This document shows positions 1 through 8,228 of a stretch of DNA of 64,000 nucleotides, one piece after another (the stretch's first letter is position 1; every line of letters starts with the position of its first letter). A model generated the notes under the pieces. It was given only the letters and a program-made list of their open reading frames with translations. It was not told where the DNA came from and did not search any database. The translations under genes and the position numbers were made by a program. Origin of the DNA: Gp6-AA40 sp032156805 (GTDB lineage Bacteria > Acidobacteriota > Vicinamibacteria > Vicinamibacterales > UBA2999); the NCBI GenBank assembly GCA_032156805.1, contig JALDXQ010000001.1, forward strand, positions 1 to 64,000, read 5' to 3'.

Positions 1-35
1 CAGAAGCCCGCACCGCCGAAGTAGCGGACAGCCGG

Positions 36-2207
36 CTAGCGCAGCTCGGTCCAGATGTTCGAGAAATCGTCGGACCAGGCTCGCCGATCGTCTGCGCGCA
101 CTGGTTTCCATCGCGAATCCGTCGACAAGCGGTCGAGTGTCGCCGCATTCCGCGCCATTACGACCCAGTGGGATGCGTGGTGCCGTCTCGCCATGTCGGC
201 CGCCGAATCCAGTCGAGCAACGGCCTTCAGGCCACGGTCCCGCGCCAGTCTCGCGACGACGGGCCGCAATTGAATATGACGATTCGAGATGTGGAAGACG
301 AGGATGCCGTCCGCGGCGAGGGTCGATTCGTAGGTCTGCAGCGCCTCGGTGGTCAGCAGATGCATCGGAATAGCATCAGAGCTGAACGCGTCCAGTACTA
401 AAACGTCGTGCTTCACCTGGCTCTCTGCGAGTGACAGACGGGCATCGCCGAGGATGACCGAACACTGCGCGCCGCATCGATCGAGGTAGTGAAAGAATCG
501 AGTGTCCCGGGCGATTCGTTCTACGGCTTCGTCGATCTCGTAGAAGCTCCACGAGGCGCCTGGCTGGACATATGCCGCAAGCGTCCCGGCACCCAGGCCG
601 ATGACGCCAACAGAGTGTGCGCTGGCTCCGAACAGCGCGAACACCTGTCCGATCGGGCTCTGCGGGTGGTAGTACGCCAGCGGCTCCGGCGATGAGTCGT
701 CCATGACCTGCGAGCCGTGAATGGTCGTTCCATGCGTGAGCGCGACGAACTTGCGGTCGGCATCCGCTCGTACGCGATAGACTCCAAAGAACGTCCTCTC
801 CGTATACAGGTGGTGTCCGCCTTCCGCTGGCGACACGGCGTTTCCGACAAACAGCGCCGCGAACAACCCGGCGATCGTCAGCGCGAAACGCGCCGCGTCC
901 CTGGCGAGACTGAGGCCGATCAGTACGGGCGCGCCAAGAAGCACGATCATCGGAGTGGATGGAACAATCTCCAACCGTCCACCAACGAGCAGGGCCGCTG
1001 CGATGCTGGCGGCGAGGGCGGGCATGGCCAGCCGACGTGGATTCCTCAGGGCCTCCTGGAATTGCGCGCGTGAAACACACAGCAGGCACGCGATGGCGAT
1101 CGCGATCGGATACTCCGCCACCGACGTGAAGATCTGTGGCGCCACCAGCGTGTTGAAGACGCCTCCCACCATGCCTCCGGCCGCCAGCCAGAGGTAGAAC
1201 TCGGTCAGGTGCTGCACGCCCGGGCGCCTTTTCGAGAGCTGCAAATGACAGAGAAGCGCGAGCACCGTGAACGCCGTGATATGCAACGGGATGGTGATCC
1301 ACAACGGCAGCGGAGCACCCAGGAGCAGGACGAAGACGAGCGGCAGCAACGCCCGCGGCAGAATCCGTCCGGTCAGCGCGCTCAGCCCCTCGGAAAACCC
1401 GCCGAAGGCGACGATGAACGTGAGGAGATAACACGCCAACGGAAGCACCCACAGAAGCGGAACCGCCGCGACGTCTGTCGAGATGTACGTCGTGACGCCA
1501 AGCATCAGGCTCGACGGAGCGAACGACAGCGCCAGCCACCCCAGTCGCTCGCGCCACGATGGCAGCAGACCGGGGGCCGGGGACTCGATCTTTTCTTGAT
1601 TCGACCGTTGATGAGAGGGGTGCGCTCGAATGACGGCGATCGCGCACGTCGTCAACAGCGCCGCGACGATGCCATAGCCGTACTTCCAGATGATGGCCTG
1701 ATGTCGCGCGGGAAACGACGGTTCGAGCAGTATCGGGAAGGCGAGCAGTGCCACCATGCTGCCCGCGTTGCTCGCCGCGTAGAGCCAATAGGGATCGGAG
1801 GCGCCGGCACGTGCGGCGGAGAACCAGCGTTGCAGCAGGGGCGCCGTGGCGGAAAGCACGACGAACGGGAACCCAACGCTGGTGGCGACGATGGTCAGGA
1901 GCCAGATGACCGGCTGCTCAGCGGCCGAGGCGGCCGTGACCGATGTCACCTCGATCGGCAGCAGGAACAGCGGAAGCCAGACGAACACGAGGTGGACGAC
2001 GGCGTGCCGTCGGATGCCAAGCCATCCCAGCCCTGCGTGGCTGTAGGCGTATCCTGCCAGCAGCGCAGCCTGAAAGAAGAGCATGCAGGCGGTCCAGACC
2101 GACGGTGAACCGCCCAGCACCGGCAGCACCATCTTCGCGAAGAGCGGCTGAACCCAGAACAGCAGGAGCGCGTTCAGGAACAAGACGCCCGCGAAGAGTG
2201 CCGACAT
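36..2207 (-). CDS. Fused multispan membrane protein / spermidine synthase-like protein
   Basis: The 723-residue protein has about ten to twelve hydrophobic segments in residues 1-460, beginning at the N-terminus with 'LFLNALLLFWVQPLFAKM'. A soluble Rossmann-type domain follows (about 480-720). That domain carries the spermidine-synthase-like nucleotide motif 'VGVIGLGAGTLAAY', the acidic 'YEID' and the 'VLDAFSSDAIP' block. This architecture is the known membrane-fused spermidine synthase family. The family's real substrate is mostly untested, and polyamine synthesis is only a family-level guess. It starts at ATG 2207, directly after the stop of the TadG-like gene with no spacer. It is therefore probably the last gene of the left Tad operon, although a pilus role is not established. 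Confidence 0.8.
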   Translation of the reverse strand: MSALFAGVLFLNALLLFWVQPLFAKMVLPVLGGSPSVWTACMLFFQAALLAGYAYSHAGLGWLGIRRHAVVHLVFVWLPLFLLPIEVTSVTAASAAEQPVIWLLTIVATSVGFPFVVLSATAPLLQRWFSAARAGASDPYWLYAASNAGSMVALLAFPILLEPSFPARHQAIIWKYGYGIVAALLTTCAIAVIRAHPSHQRSNQEKIESPAPGLLPSWRERLGWLALSFAPSSLMLGVTTYISTDVAAVPLLWVLPLACYLLTFIVAFGGFSEGLSALTGRILPRALLPLVFVLLLGAPLPLWITIPLHITAFTVLALLCHLQLSKRRPGVQHLTEFYLWLAAGGMVGGVFNTLVAPQIFTSVAEYPIAIAIACLLCVSRAQFQEALRNPRRLAMPALAASIAAALLVGGRLEIVPSTPMIVLLGAPVLIGLSLARDAARFALTIAGLFAALFVGNAVSPAEGGHHLYTERTFFGVYRVRADADRKFVALTHGTTIHGSQVMDDSSPEPLAYYHPQSPIGQVFALFGASAHSVGVIGLGAGTLAAYVQPGASWSFYEIDEAVERIARDTRFFHYLDRCGAQCSVILGDARLSLAESQVKHDVLVLDAFSSDAIPMHLLTTEALQTYESTLAADGILVFHISNRHIQLRPVVARLARDRGLKAVARLDSAADMARRHHASHWVVMARNAATLDRLSTDSRWKPVRADDRRAWSDDFSNIWTELR

Positions 2208-3683
2208 TTACTTGCTCAGGCGCACGATCTGATTCTGCAACTGCTGAAACGCCGGGCCCACGTCAGCTTCGGTCTGCGCGAAGTAGTACTTGCCTTCCAT
2301 CTGGGCGCTGTTGAAGTCGGGCGACGTCCGGTCGTTGGCGATTCGAATCAGCACGCTTTGCGAGGTCTCGGGTCTGCTCCCGAGCGGCAGTGTCACGAGG
2401 TTGCCCATCCCGATGGTGAAGATGCGGATCGGCTGGTCCCCGTCCTCATCGTCTCGCGCGGCATTCGCGACGATCTCGACGAGGTTGGTGGCAGCGTTGC
2501 GGATATTGCGGACGTGTGCGGGATATTTGCCGCGCCCCGTGTCGTAGTTCATCAGACCGCGACGCGTGATTTGCGATCCACCGTCGACCTGCAGCGTGTT
2601 GCTCTGGAAGGGAAACGACGTCGGGATGCCGGCGCTGCGGTGGTGCGTGTGCGCGCTCGCGTCAGGCAGCCAGCTCATGACGGTATAGGTGCCGGTGGGC
2701 ACGCAACCACTCCCGTTCCGATGGACGCTGCCGTCGGTGTAGATGGACCCACACTTCGAAAGCGAGGGACTGCGGCTGCCGGTCTCGGTGTCGTAGAGAC
2801 CCTGGATCTGCGGCGTGTCCGTCGTGATGTTATCCGGGTCCGGCGACCGTTCCGGGAAGTCTGAGGTCGACACGCTCTTGGCGATTCCCGTGGTATCCCA
2901 GAACCCAGGCACACCGTTCGCCGAACCGTCGGTGAACAGGACGATCACGCGCAGGCCCGACTGCGACCCGGTCGGCACCGATCGCAACTCATCCCAGCCG
3001 CGATAGAGTCCCTCGCCCATTGGTGTCCATCCACCAGGCAGCGTCGCCGGGATGGAGCCGGTCATCGCGCTCTTGGAGAAGCCGCGGCTTGACGGCATCG
3101 GCTGGCGGACTCGTACACCGTCACCGTAGGTGATGAGGGCCAGGCGGTCGCTGCTTTCGTCGAAAGCGTTGATGAACTCGATCGCCGCCGCTCGAACGGC
3201 ACCCCACCGCGATCCGATTGATCCGGACGTGTCGAGCACGAGCGACAGGTCGACCATGCGTCGCTGCGCTTCACCCGAACTATGGACCGTGACCTCGTTG
3301 AAGTTGGCCAGCCGCATGAACGTCGTGGGCACCACGGCGGTGGCCTGTACCGTGACGATGTTGACGCCCGTTTCGCGAATCGTCTGCGTCTCGAAGAAGC
3401 CGGGATCCGTCGCCGGATCCGTCACCGTCGACGTACCGAGGTATCCCGCCGGGAAATTGGCTCTGAAGATGCGTGCCGCTTCACCCTCGGGATCGCCGCT
3501 GTGCAGGTTTCGCGCGGCGGCCAGGGCGGCGCCGTCGACCGCCTTGGTGAGTTGCGCCTTGACGACATATGCGCGGCCGCTGTCGACGGCGAGCCCGGTG
3601 AAGAGCAGGCCCGTCGTGATGAAGATCGCCATGTAGATCAGGGTGACGCCCCGTTCACTTGAAAGACGAGATCGTGTGCTCAT
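2208..3683 (-). CDS. tadG: TadG-like minor pilin with von Willebrand factor A domain
   Basis: This 491-residue protein opens with a prepilin-like segment: basic residues, then Gly12 and 'VTLIYMAIFITTGLLF', matching the TadE/TadG N-terminal helix that anchors in the inner membrane. A vWA domain covers about residues 143-490. It has an intact MIDAS (Asp151-x-Ser153-x-Ser155 in 'VLDTSGSIGS'), 'ITYGDG' and the later Asp in 'VLFTDGSANG'. In Tad systems TadG is a pseudopilin-like protein needed for pilus assembly, and vWA versions may give adhesion. A purine-rich ribosome site (GGGGAGAAGG) lies upstream of ATG 3683. It follows two TadE-like genes on the same strand. The family call is firm; the adhesin role is inference. 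Confidence 0.85.
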   Translation of the reverse strand: MSTRSRLSSERGVTLIYMAIFITTGLLFTGLAVDSGRAYVVKAQLTKAVDGAALAAARNLHSGDPEGEAARIFRANFPAGYLGTSTVTDPATDPGFFETQTIRETGVNIVTVQATAVVPTTFMRLANFNEVTVHSSGEAQRRMVDLSLVLDTSGSIGSRWGAVRAAAIEFINAFDESSDRLALITYGDGVRVRQPMPSSRGFSKSAMTGSIPATLPGGWTPMGEGLYRGWDELRSVPTGSQSGLRVIVLFTDGSANGVPGFWDTTGIAKSVSTSDFPERSPDPDNITTDTPQIQGLYDTETGSRSPSLSKCGSIYTDGSVHRNGSGCVPTGTYTVMSWLPDASAHTHHRSAGIPTSFPFQSNTLQVDGGSQITRRGLMNYDTGRGKYPAHVRNIRNAATNLVEIVANAARDDEDGDQPIRIFTIGMGNLVTLPLGSRPETSQSVLIRIANDRTSPDFNSAQMEGKYYFAQTEADVGPAFQQLQNQIVRLSK

Positions 3684-3731
3684 GTCTGTCTGCCTTCTCC
3701 CCAGGCCCAGCGCGTGCTCGTGCTGCCCGCG

Positions 3732-4328
3732 CTAGAAATACGCAATCGAATAGAGCGTGCTGGGCACGGTGACGCCGAATCCGCTCAGGGGAGTGATCAG
3801 ATCGTGTCGGGTAAAGATCTCGGTCACATAGATCGTGTTGCCGCGATCCATCGTCAGATTGGCAGGGAGAGTCGAGAGTTGAATCCTGGTGTCCGTATCG
3901 GCATTGACGGCCTCGTAGTCGGGAGCCCCACGGTACGCCCCGGTACCACGCGTCTGCAGAGCGCTCGAGATGCCCGTGCCGGTCAGGCTCCCGAACTCGT
4001 GGCGTTGATAGACGATCACCTGGTCGTAGTTGGGAGTTCCTGGCGTCCCCCCTTTTCTCAGGACGCTGAGGACCATCCGCGACCGCGTGTTGAAGTCCAC
4101 CGGGCGCGAGCTCATCGTGCGCATGGCGGTCACGACGTCGTTGATCTTCACGTCGCGCGAAATCAGGTTCGAACCTTCTCGCGTCAGCTTGGTGACGACG
4201 TGCTGGTCGAGCAGTGCGTAGCCGACCTCGATGACGCCGAGCGCCACCAGCAGGATGAATGGCATGATGAGCGCGAACTCGAGGAGGCTCTGACCTCGAG
4301 AACTCGTGAGTCGCTGCGTCATTGCCAT
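3732..4328 (-). CDS. TadE-like minor pilin (first copy)
   Basis: The protein has 198 residues. Its N-terminus 'SSRGQSLLEFALIMPFILLV' is the TadE signature: basic leader, Gly13, then a hydrophobic helix with Glu at +5, the pattern cut by the Tad prepilin peptidase. The remaining 160 residues are a soluble extracytoplasmic domain of no recognised fold. TadE proteins are pseudopilins thought to prime or regulate Flp pilus assembly at the inner membrane. The start overlaps the end of the neighbouring upstream gene by 10 bp, which indicates translational coupling within the left Tad operon. A 48-bp gap separates it from the TadG-like gene. Confidence 0.85.
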   Translation of the reverse strand: MAMTQRLTSSRGQSLLEFALIMPFILLVALGVIEVGYALLDQHVVTKLTREGSNLISRDVKINDVVTAMRTMSSRPVDFNTRSRMVLSVLRKGGTPGTPNYDQVIVYQRHEFGSLTGTGISSALQTRGTGAYRGAPDYEAVNADTDTRIQLSTLPANLTMDRGNTIYVTEIFTRHDLITPLSGFGVTVPSTLYSIAYF

Positions 4329-4798
4329 CTCGCCTCGTTCTTCATCGCGGATTCAACCCGCACGTCGACCTGGCCGTCGGCGAAGAACGGCCGGATCAGC
4401 GGCGTCATGATGTTCCACGTGTAGTTCACGGAGACCTTGCCGATATCGCCCGGGCCGCCGGCGCCGCTGGACCACGTGGAGGCTCCTGGTGGCATGAAGC
4501 TGAACGTGAACGCGCCGTCAGGCAGCGTCAGCGTCGGCGTGGCTGCCCGCATGGCATTGCGGATTGCGTCCTCGCGGGTCATGCCCGGCGTTGCCGCGCC
4601 GGTGATGGCAAAGCGAGTGGCCTGCGTGACGCCGCTCTCGAGCGAGAGGTAGATGTAGAGCAGCGCACCGAAGTCCACGATGGAGAACGTCAACAGCAGC
4701 AGAAGGGGCGTGATGATCGCCGCTTCCACCAGCGTGGACCCGCGCGCGCTGCGCAGCCGTCTGAATCGTCGTCTGGGTGTACTGGCCATTGGTGTCAT
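4319..4798 (-). CDS. TadE-like minor pilin (second copy)
   Basis: This 159-residue pseudopilin has a strongly basic leader (MTPMASTPRRRFRRLRSARG) ending at Gly20. The helix 'STLVEAAIITPLLLLLTFSI' follows, with Glu five residues after the Gly. This matches TadE and differs from the first copy mainly in the longer arginine-rich leader. The soluble part (about 50-159) has no catalytic motif I recognise. Its start codon overlaps the stop of the receiver-like protein gene in an ATGA arrangement, and its end overlaps the next TadE gene, so the three are probably translated together. Two TadE copies plus a TadG is the usual minor-pilin set of Tad loci. Confidence 0.85.
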   Translation of the reverse strand: MTPMASTPRRRFRRLRSARGSTLVEAAIITPLLLLLTFSIVDFGALLYIYLSLESGVTQATRFAITGAATPGMTREDAIRNAMRAATPTLTLPDGAFTFSFMPPGASTWSSGAGGPGDIGKVSVNYTWNIMTPLIRPFFADGQVDVRVESAMKNEARWQ

Positions 4799-6399
4799 GA
4801 GCAGGAGAGCACCCGAGCCTTGCCGCTGTTCCGGGGCTGCTTGACCTTCTCGTCTGAGACCTCCTCGTCGAGCTTGTCAACGAGGGCAGCGAACCCGCAG
4901 CGATTGGGATCGAACACTCCCCACTCATCCTGAGCGGACTTGGGCTGCGCGGGGCGCGGGCCTTTCGCCTTCACAGCTTTGTTTGCGCGCTTCGCCGGTT
5001 TCTTGCGGCGATCGCCGGATGGCTCCGGGAGAGAAGGAGCGACCTCGTTCATCTCCGGCTCGACTGAGAGCTCATACACCTCTGGCGTCTCAGGCGAGTC
5101 GGCGGGTACGAAAGGGCGGGACACCGCCACCGACGGATCCTCGTTTACGGTCGATGGTTCATCGAGCAGTTCGACCGCACCAGTCAAATCCACTTCGAGA
5201 GGTGCCGGCACATCTGGTACAGGCACCATCGATTCCTTCGGCATGGAGGCCGTCGATTGCTGCACTTCAGCCGGTGAATCCTCAGTCGAGGGCTTCCCCC
5301 ACGCCGCTCTGATGGCGGCCAGTGCAGCCTTGAAGGACGGTGTTGCCTTGTGAGCGTCGTCCTCCGCGACGGCTGGAGCAGTTGTCGGTGTCATCGACGG
5401 GCGCGCAACCACTGCTGGCGTCACGATCGGCTGTGCCACGGCGGGTGTCTCGACGACCGTCTCCTCGACGGCGGCAACCAGCACCGGCGCTGCAACTGCT
5501 CTTTCCTCGAGGGGCGCGACTGGAGACACGCTGCCACGCGGAGATTCGACAACCGCAGACGTGGCTTCGACGAACACGGGAGCCTCGTCCTCGACCGGTT
5601 CCGCGTACGTGATGTCCGCGCTCACCTGGGCCGGTTCCACATACGTGTCTGGCGTGAGCCGGACCTCTTCGTAGATCGCGGCGTTCTGCTCGTTGGCCGC
5701 TGACGTCTCGATGGTGTCTTCCTGCCACTCGGCAGCCGCCTCGACGTGGTGCGGCTCGCAGGTTGGCGTCTCATAGGTCGGCGTCTCGTCCGCGACCGGC
5801 CTGTCCAGCAGGTCACTGCGCCAGGCGCTCGTCTCGGCCTCGGGTTCGGGTGCTGCCCATGCCGCGTTCTCGTCCACGGCGTCGGAGGCATAAGCCGGTC
5901 TCCACTCTTCGTCGGCCACGAACGTCTGCACCGGCTCTTCGTCCTGAATGACACGGCGCTCGATGACAGGCGCCGTCTCGTTCGCCGAGGCATGACGTTT
6001 GTCTTCAGCCGCGCGCGCGAGGTACACCGCGATCTCGTCGGCGAACACCTTGGGCTCACAGCCAACCGGCGTCGTTGGTTCGGGCTTCGCGCGCCGGCGC
6101 AATGAGAAACCGAGACGTGGTGCCTTCTTTGGAGCCTGACTCAGGACCGGGATGCGGAGCGTCTGGACGTGCGCGCCGGCCGGGCCGAGGTCGCGCAGGT
6201 ACTCGTCGAGCACGCCATCGTCGAACGGCGACATCAACGGCGATGTCAGAATCAGATCGGGAATGCGGTCGTCGAGCGCCAGCAGTCCCTCGCCCACTTC
6301 GGCGGCCTGGACCAGATCAACAGCGAGGCGGCCGTCTATCAACGCGGCGAGTTGGGCTGCCTGCTGCTGGTCGGCGACGATGGCGAGAATCAACTGCAT
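4795..6399 (-). CDS. Degenerate receiver-domain protein with long disordered acidic tail
   Basis: This 534-residue protein has three parts. Residues 1-105 look like a response-regulator receiver fold, but the phospho-acceptor strand reads 'PDLILTSPLMSPFDDG', so the usual Asp is replaced by Ser/Thr and phosphorylation is unlikely. Residues about 140-450 are a low-complexity stretch rich in Glu, Thr, Pro, Val and Ala, with repeated 'ETP/VEA' words, and are probably disordered. Residues about 455-490 are Lys/Arg-rich. They are followed by a compact block, 'EWGVFDPNRCGFAALVDKLD', that looks conserved, and a C-terminal Cys. It lies between a small membrane protein and TadE genes, with an ATGA overlap to TadE. 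The function is unknown; a cytoplasmic scaffold or adaptor for the Tad machine is a guess. Confidence 0.65.
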   Translation of the reverse strand: MQLILAIVADQQQAAQLAALIDGRLAVDLVQAAEVGEGLLALDDRIPDLILTSPLMSPFDDGVLDEYLRDLGPAGAHVQTLRIPVLSQAPKKAPRLGFSLRRRAKPEPTTPVGCEPKVFADEIAVYLARAAEDKRHASANETAPVIERRVIQDEEPVQTFVADEEWRPAYASDAVDENAAWAAPEPEAETSAWRSDLLDRPVADETPTYETPTCEPHHVEAAAEWQEDTIETSAANEQNAAIYEEVRLTPDTYVEPAQVSADITYAEPVEDEAPVFVEATSAVVESPRGSVSPVAPLEERAVAAPVLVAAVEETVVETPAVAQPIVTPAVVARPSMTPTTAPAVAEDDAHKATPSFKAALAAIRAAWGKPSTEDSPAEVQQSTASMPKESMVPVPDVPAPLEVDLTGAVELLDEPSTVNEDPSVAVSRPFVPADSPETPEVYELSVEPEMNEVAPSLPEPSGDRRKKPAKRANKAVKAKGPRPAQPKSAQDEWGVFDPNRCGFAALVDKLDEEVSDEKVKQPRNSGKARVLSCS

Positions 6400-6414
6400 G
6401 GACGTTGTAAACCG

Positions 6415-6690
6415 TTATGTTCGCAACATGAACAAAACCAGTACCGTGGCGGCGACACCGAAGATCACCATCGGAGCGTTTTCGACACTTTGATCGCGCA
6501 CCGCCTTGAAGACGAGATTCGAGACCTGCGCAACTTGCGCTCCAGTGCCGGCGATCTCGGCTGAACTCGGCGGCGTTCTCAGAATCTCCGCCACGCGTTG
6601 GCGCACTCTGTCATCAATCGACACGAGTGCCACGATCAGGACCACCACCGCTCCCACCGAAATCAGCGCGTCTTTGATTACGCGTTGCAT
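6415..6690 (-). CDS. Small two-span membrane protein at the head of the left Tad operon
   Basis: The 91-residue protein has hydrophobic segments at about residues 9-25 and 72-89, separated by a mostly polar stretch containing an Arg-rich 'DDRVRQRVAEIL' helix. It shows no catalytic motif and I do not recognise a family. It lies 15 bp before the receiver-like gene on the same strand and is the first gene of the left arm of the Tad locus. It faces the divergent pilin operon across a 529-bp spacer. Frame, codon use and operon position support a real gene. An accessory inner-membrane role in pilus assembly is inferred only from position. Confidence 0.6.
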   Translation of the reverse strand: MQRVIKDALISVGAVVVLIVALVSIDDRVRQRVAEILRTPPSSAEIAGTGAQVAQVSNLVFKAVRDQSVENAPMVIFGVAATVLVLFMLRT

Positions 6691-7219
6691 CGTTCACTTA
6701 CCCTTGGCGACACTCCGATATCCCTCCCTCTCGCAAGTGCCGTTCCGGCTCGTCTGAATGCCGCCAACACGCTGTCGGTGCGCAACTTGATATGACCGCG
6801 CCGATCCGCTCGCGACGCCCGCCGGTGACGTGCACAGACGGATTTCGTCTTCGCGTTTACATATCCGCTGTCGATGCGAATGGAGCGTTGGCGCGGAGGT
6901 CTCAGCGCCTGGCAGGATGTCGTTCCGATTCGAGACACGGTTGCCACACACGGAATCGACCGAGCGCTTACGAAGCTGGATAGCGAAAGCGGTGGATGCC
7001 AGGTGAGTGGCCGCGCGCCCGACGGGGCGTAGCGAGGGTCGTCAAGTCGCTGTGACATCTGCACTTCAACCCGGCCAGGCATCACCGGTGCTCAGCCATG
7101 GCACGGCCGTTGCGCTTACGTCGGCTGTGGTCGCGGTCACGCCACTGGCAAGTGGCCGCTTTCGAAACACTGGCGTGTGCGGTTGGGGGCATCCCGAGCG
7201 CACCAGGGAAAGGGACCTT
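6691..7219. other. 529-bp divergent spacer between the two Tad operons
   Basis: No convincing gene lies here. The open frames present have no family match or ribosome site. The spacer must carry the promoters of both arms. The right-hand one is the sigma-54 element at 7099-7113. I saw no comparable sigma-54 element on the minus strand and no recognised riboswitch. The pilin frame stays open upstream of 7220, but the Flp leader and Shine-Dalgarno place its start at 7220. Confidence 0.6.
7099..7113 (+). promoter_or_regulatory. Sigma-54 (-24/-12) promoter of the Flp/Tad pilus operon
   Basis: The sequence TGGCACGGCCGTTGC matches the sigma-54 consensus TGGCAC-N5-TTGC at every fixed position, with the -24 GG (7100-7101) and -12 GC (7112-7113) separated by exactly 10 bp. 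It is in the correct orientation in a non-coding spacer, 107 bp before the first pilin start. It implies activation by an enhancer-binding protein, which is not encoded in this window. Confidence 0.75.
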
Positions 7220-7402
7220 ATGAACTTGATTAACCGTGTGCGTGCGTTCGTCCGCGACTCCTCGGGGCAGGACCTGCTGGAATACGCCCTTCTCGTCGCG
7301 CTGATCGCTCTCGTGTGCGTGGCCGTCATCACCACGACCGGCTCGAACGTCAAGGAGATCTTCGACCAGATCTCGGTGAAGCTCGGGGACGCCACGCCGT
7401 AG
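7220..7402 (+). CDS. flp: Flp-type pilin, first copy
   Basis: The 60-residue pilin has a short basic leader ending in Gly16. It is followed by 'QDLLEYALLVALIALVCVAV', the invariant Flp pattern with Glu at +5 and Tyr at +6 of the mature protein and a hydrophobic assembly helix. The CpaA/TadV peptidase encoded downstream would cut after Gly16, leaving a 44-residue pilin. A purine-rich site (AGGGAAAGGG) lies just before ATG 7220. The frame runs open further upstream, but the leader length fits only this start. It is first after the sigma-54 promoter and is followed by a strong hairpin, so it is probably the major pilin subunit. Confidence 0.92.
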   Translation: MNLINRVRAFVRDSSGQDLLEYALLVALIALVCVAVITTTGSNVKEIFDQISVKLGDATP

Positions 7403-7437
7403 TTGAGCGTGACGGTCGATGGCTAACGGAACGAAGG

Positions 7438-7460
7438 GCGGGCGGCGGCCTGCCGCCCGC
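7438..7460 (+). terminator. Strong GC hairpin between the two pilin genes (attenuator or mRNA stabiliser)
   Basis: A perfect 9-bp inverted repeat (GCGGGCGGC / GCCGCCCGC) surrounds a 5-nt loop, 35 bp after the first pilin's stop codon. There is no long T-run after it, so it is not a classical intrinsic terminator. It would suit partial termination or 3'-end protection that raises pilin message over the downstream machinery. Confidence 0.6.
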
Positions 7461-7495
7461 TCTGTCGTTCGTGCGAATCGAGTGAGCACCGAAGC

Positions 7496-7696
7496 ATGAC
7501 CAAGATGATGCGAGATGCAACCGACCTTCTGCGGGGTCGACCTGCGATGGACGAAGAGTCCGGACAGGATCTGCTCGAGTACGCGTTGCTCGTCGCGCTC
7601 ATCGTGCTCGTCGCGATCGGTGCGGTGGCAACCGTTGGAACCACGATCAACACGGTGTTCTGGTCATACATCTCCGGAGTCATGAGTGCCATCTGA
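7496..7696 (+). CDS. Flp-type pilin, second copy
   Basis: This 66-residue protein contains the Flp block 'ESGQDLLEYALLVALIVLVA'. Its leader is longer than in the first copy, with predicted cleavage after Gly23, Glu at +5 and Tyr at +6. The mature helix is nearly identical to that of the first pilin, while the leader and C-terminus differ, as expected for diverged duplicates. The last 11 bp overlap the prepilin peptidase start. It could be a minor pilin or an alternative subunit. Its position after the intergenic hairpin suggests lower expression than the first copy. Confidence 0.9.
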   Translation: MTKMMRDATDLLRGRPAMDEESGQDLLEYALLVALIVLVAIGAVATVGTTINTVFWSYISGVMSAI

Positions 7697-8192
7697 AGCC
7701 CTTGCTCTCACGATCGTCAGCGCGGGCACCGGCTTGGCGGCGGTGATTGATCTGCGTACTCGGCGCATTCCCAATGCGCTGACGGGCGCCCTGGCAGTGA
7801 TTGGCGTTGGGATCGCGGCGGCCAAGCTCGGTCCCATCGGGTTGGGTGGCGCCTTGTTGGGGTGTGCACTCGGGCTGGCGTTCATGCTGCCCGGACACGT
7901 GTTCGGCGCGACCGGCGCCGGAGACGTCAAGTTGTTTGCGGCGGCTGGTGCCCTGCTCGGGCCGGCGACGACCGTACAGGCATTTCTTTACACCGCGATC
8001 GTTGGCGGCGTGCTCGCGGTAGCCATTGCGATTCGGCGGCGCCGCCTGCGCCACACGATTGGCGCGACGGCGAAGCTGGTCTCTCAGGGATCGGCGGCTG
8101 CTGCTCGAATCGAGTCACCCGAAGCGGATAACCGCTTCGCATATGCGCCGGCCATTGCGGTTGGTGTTGTCATGGCCGCGCTGCTGTCGTGA
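7686..8192 (+). CDS. cpaA: Prepilin peptidase, CpaA/TadV family (A24)
   Basis: The 168-residue integral membrane aspartic protease starts at GTG 7686 and overlaps the second pilin by 11 bp. The two catalytic Asp of A24 peptidases are visible: the first in 'VIDLRTRRIPN' near residue 22 and the second in the GxGD motif 'GATGAGDVKLFAAAG' near residue 79. Five to six hydrophobic segments surround them. The short form without an N-methyltransferase domain is typical of Tad loci, where it cleaves Flp and TadE/TadG-type leaders at the inner membrane. Its substrates here are presumably the two Flp pilins and the three pseudopilin-like proteins on the other strand. Confidence 0.92.
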   Translation: MPSEALALTIVSAGTGLAAVIDLRTRRIPNALTGALAVIGVGIAAAKLGPIGLGGALLGCALGLAFMLPGHVFGATGAGDVKLFAAAGALLGPATTVQAFLYTAIVGGVLAVAIAIRRRRLRHTIGATAKLVSQGSAAAARIESPEADNRFAYAPAIAVGVVMAALLS

Positions 8193-8228
8193 GTGCGTAA
8201 CGAATAGGAATTAGGGAGCTCGTCACAT

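Noticed and set aside
7007..7219. Upstream extension of the first pilin frame
   Set aside because: Flp leaders are short, and a good ribosome site precedes 7220. The extension also crosses the sigma-54 promoter.
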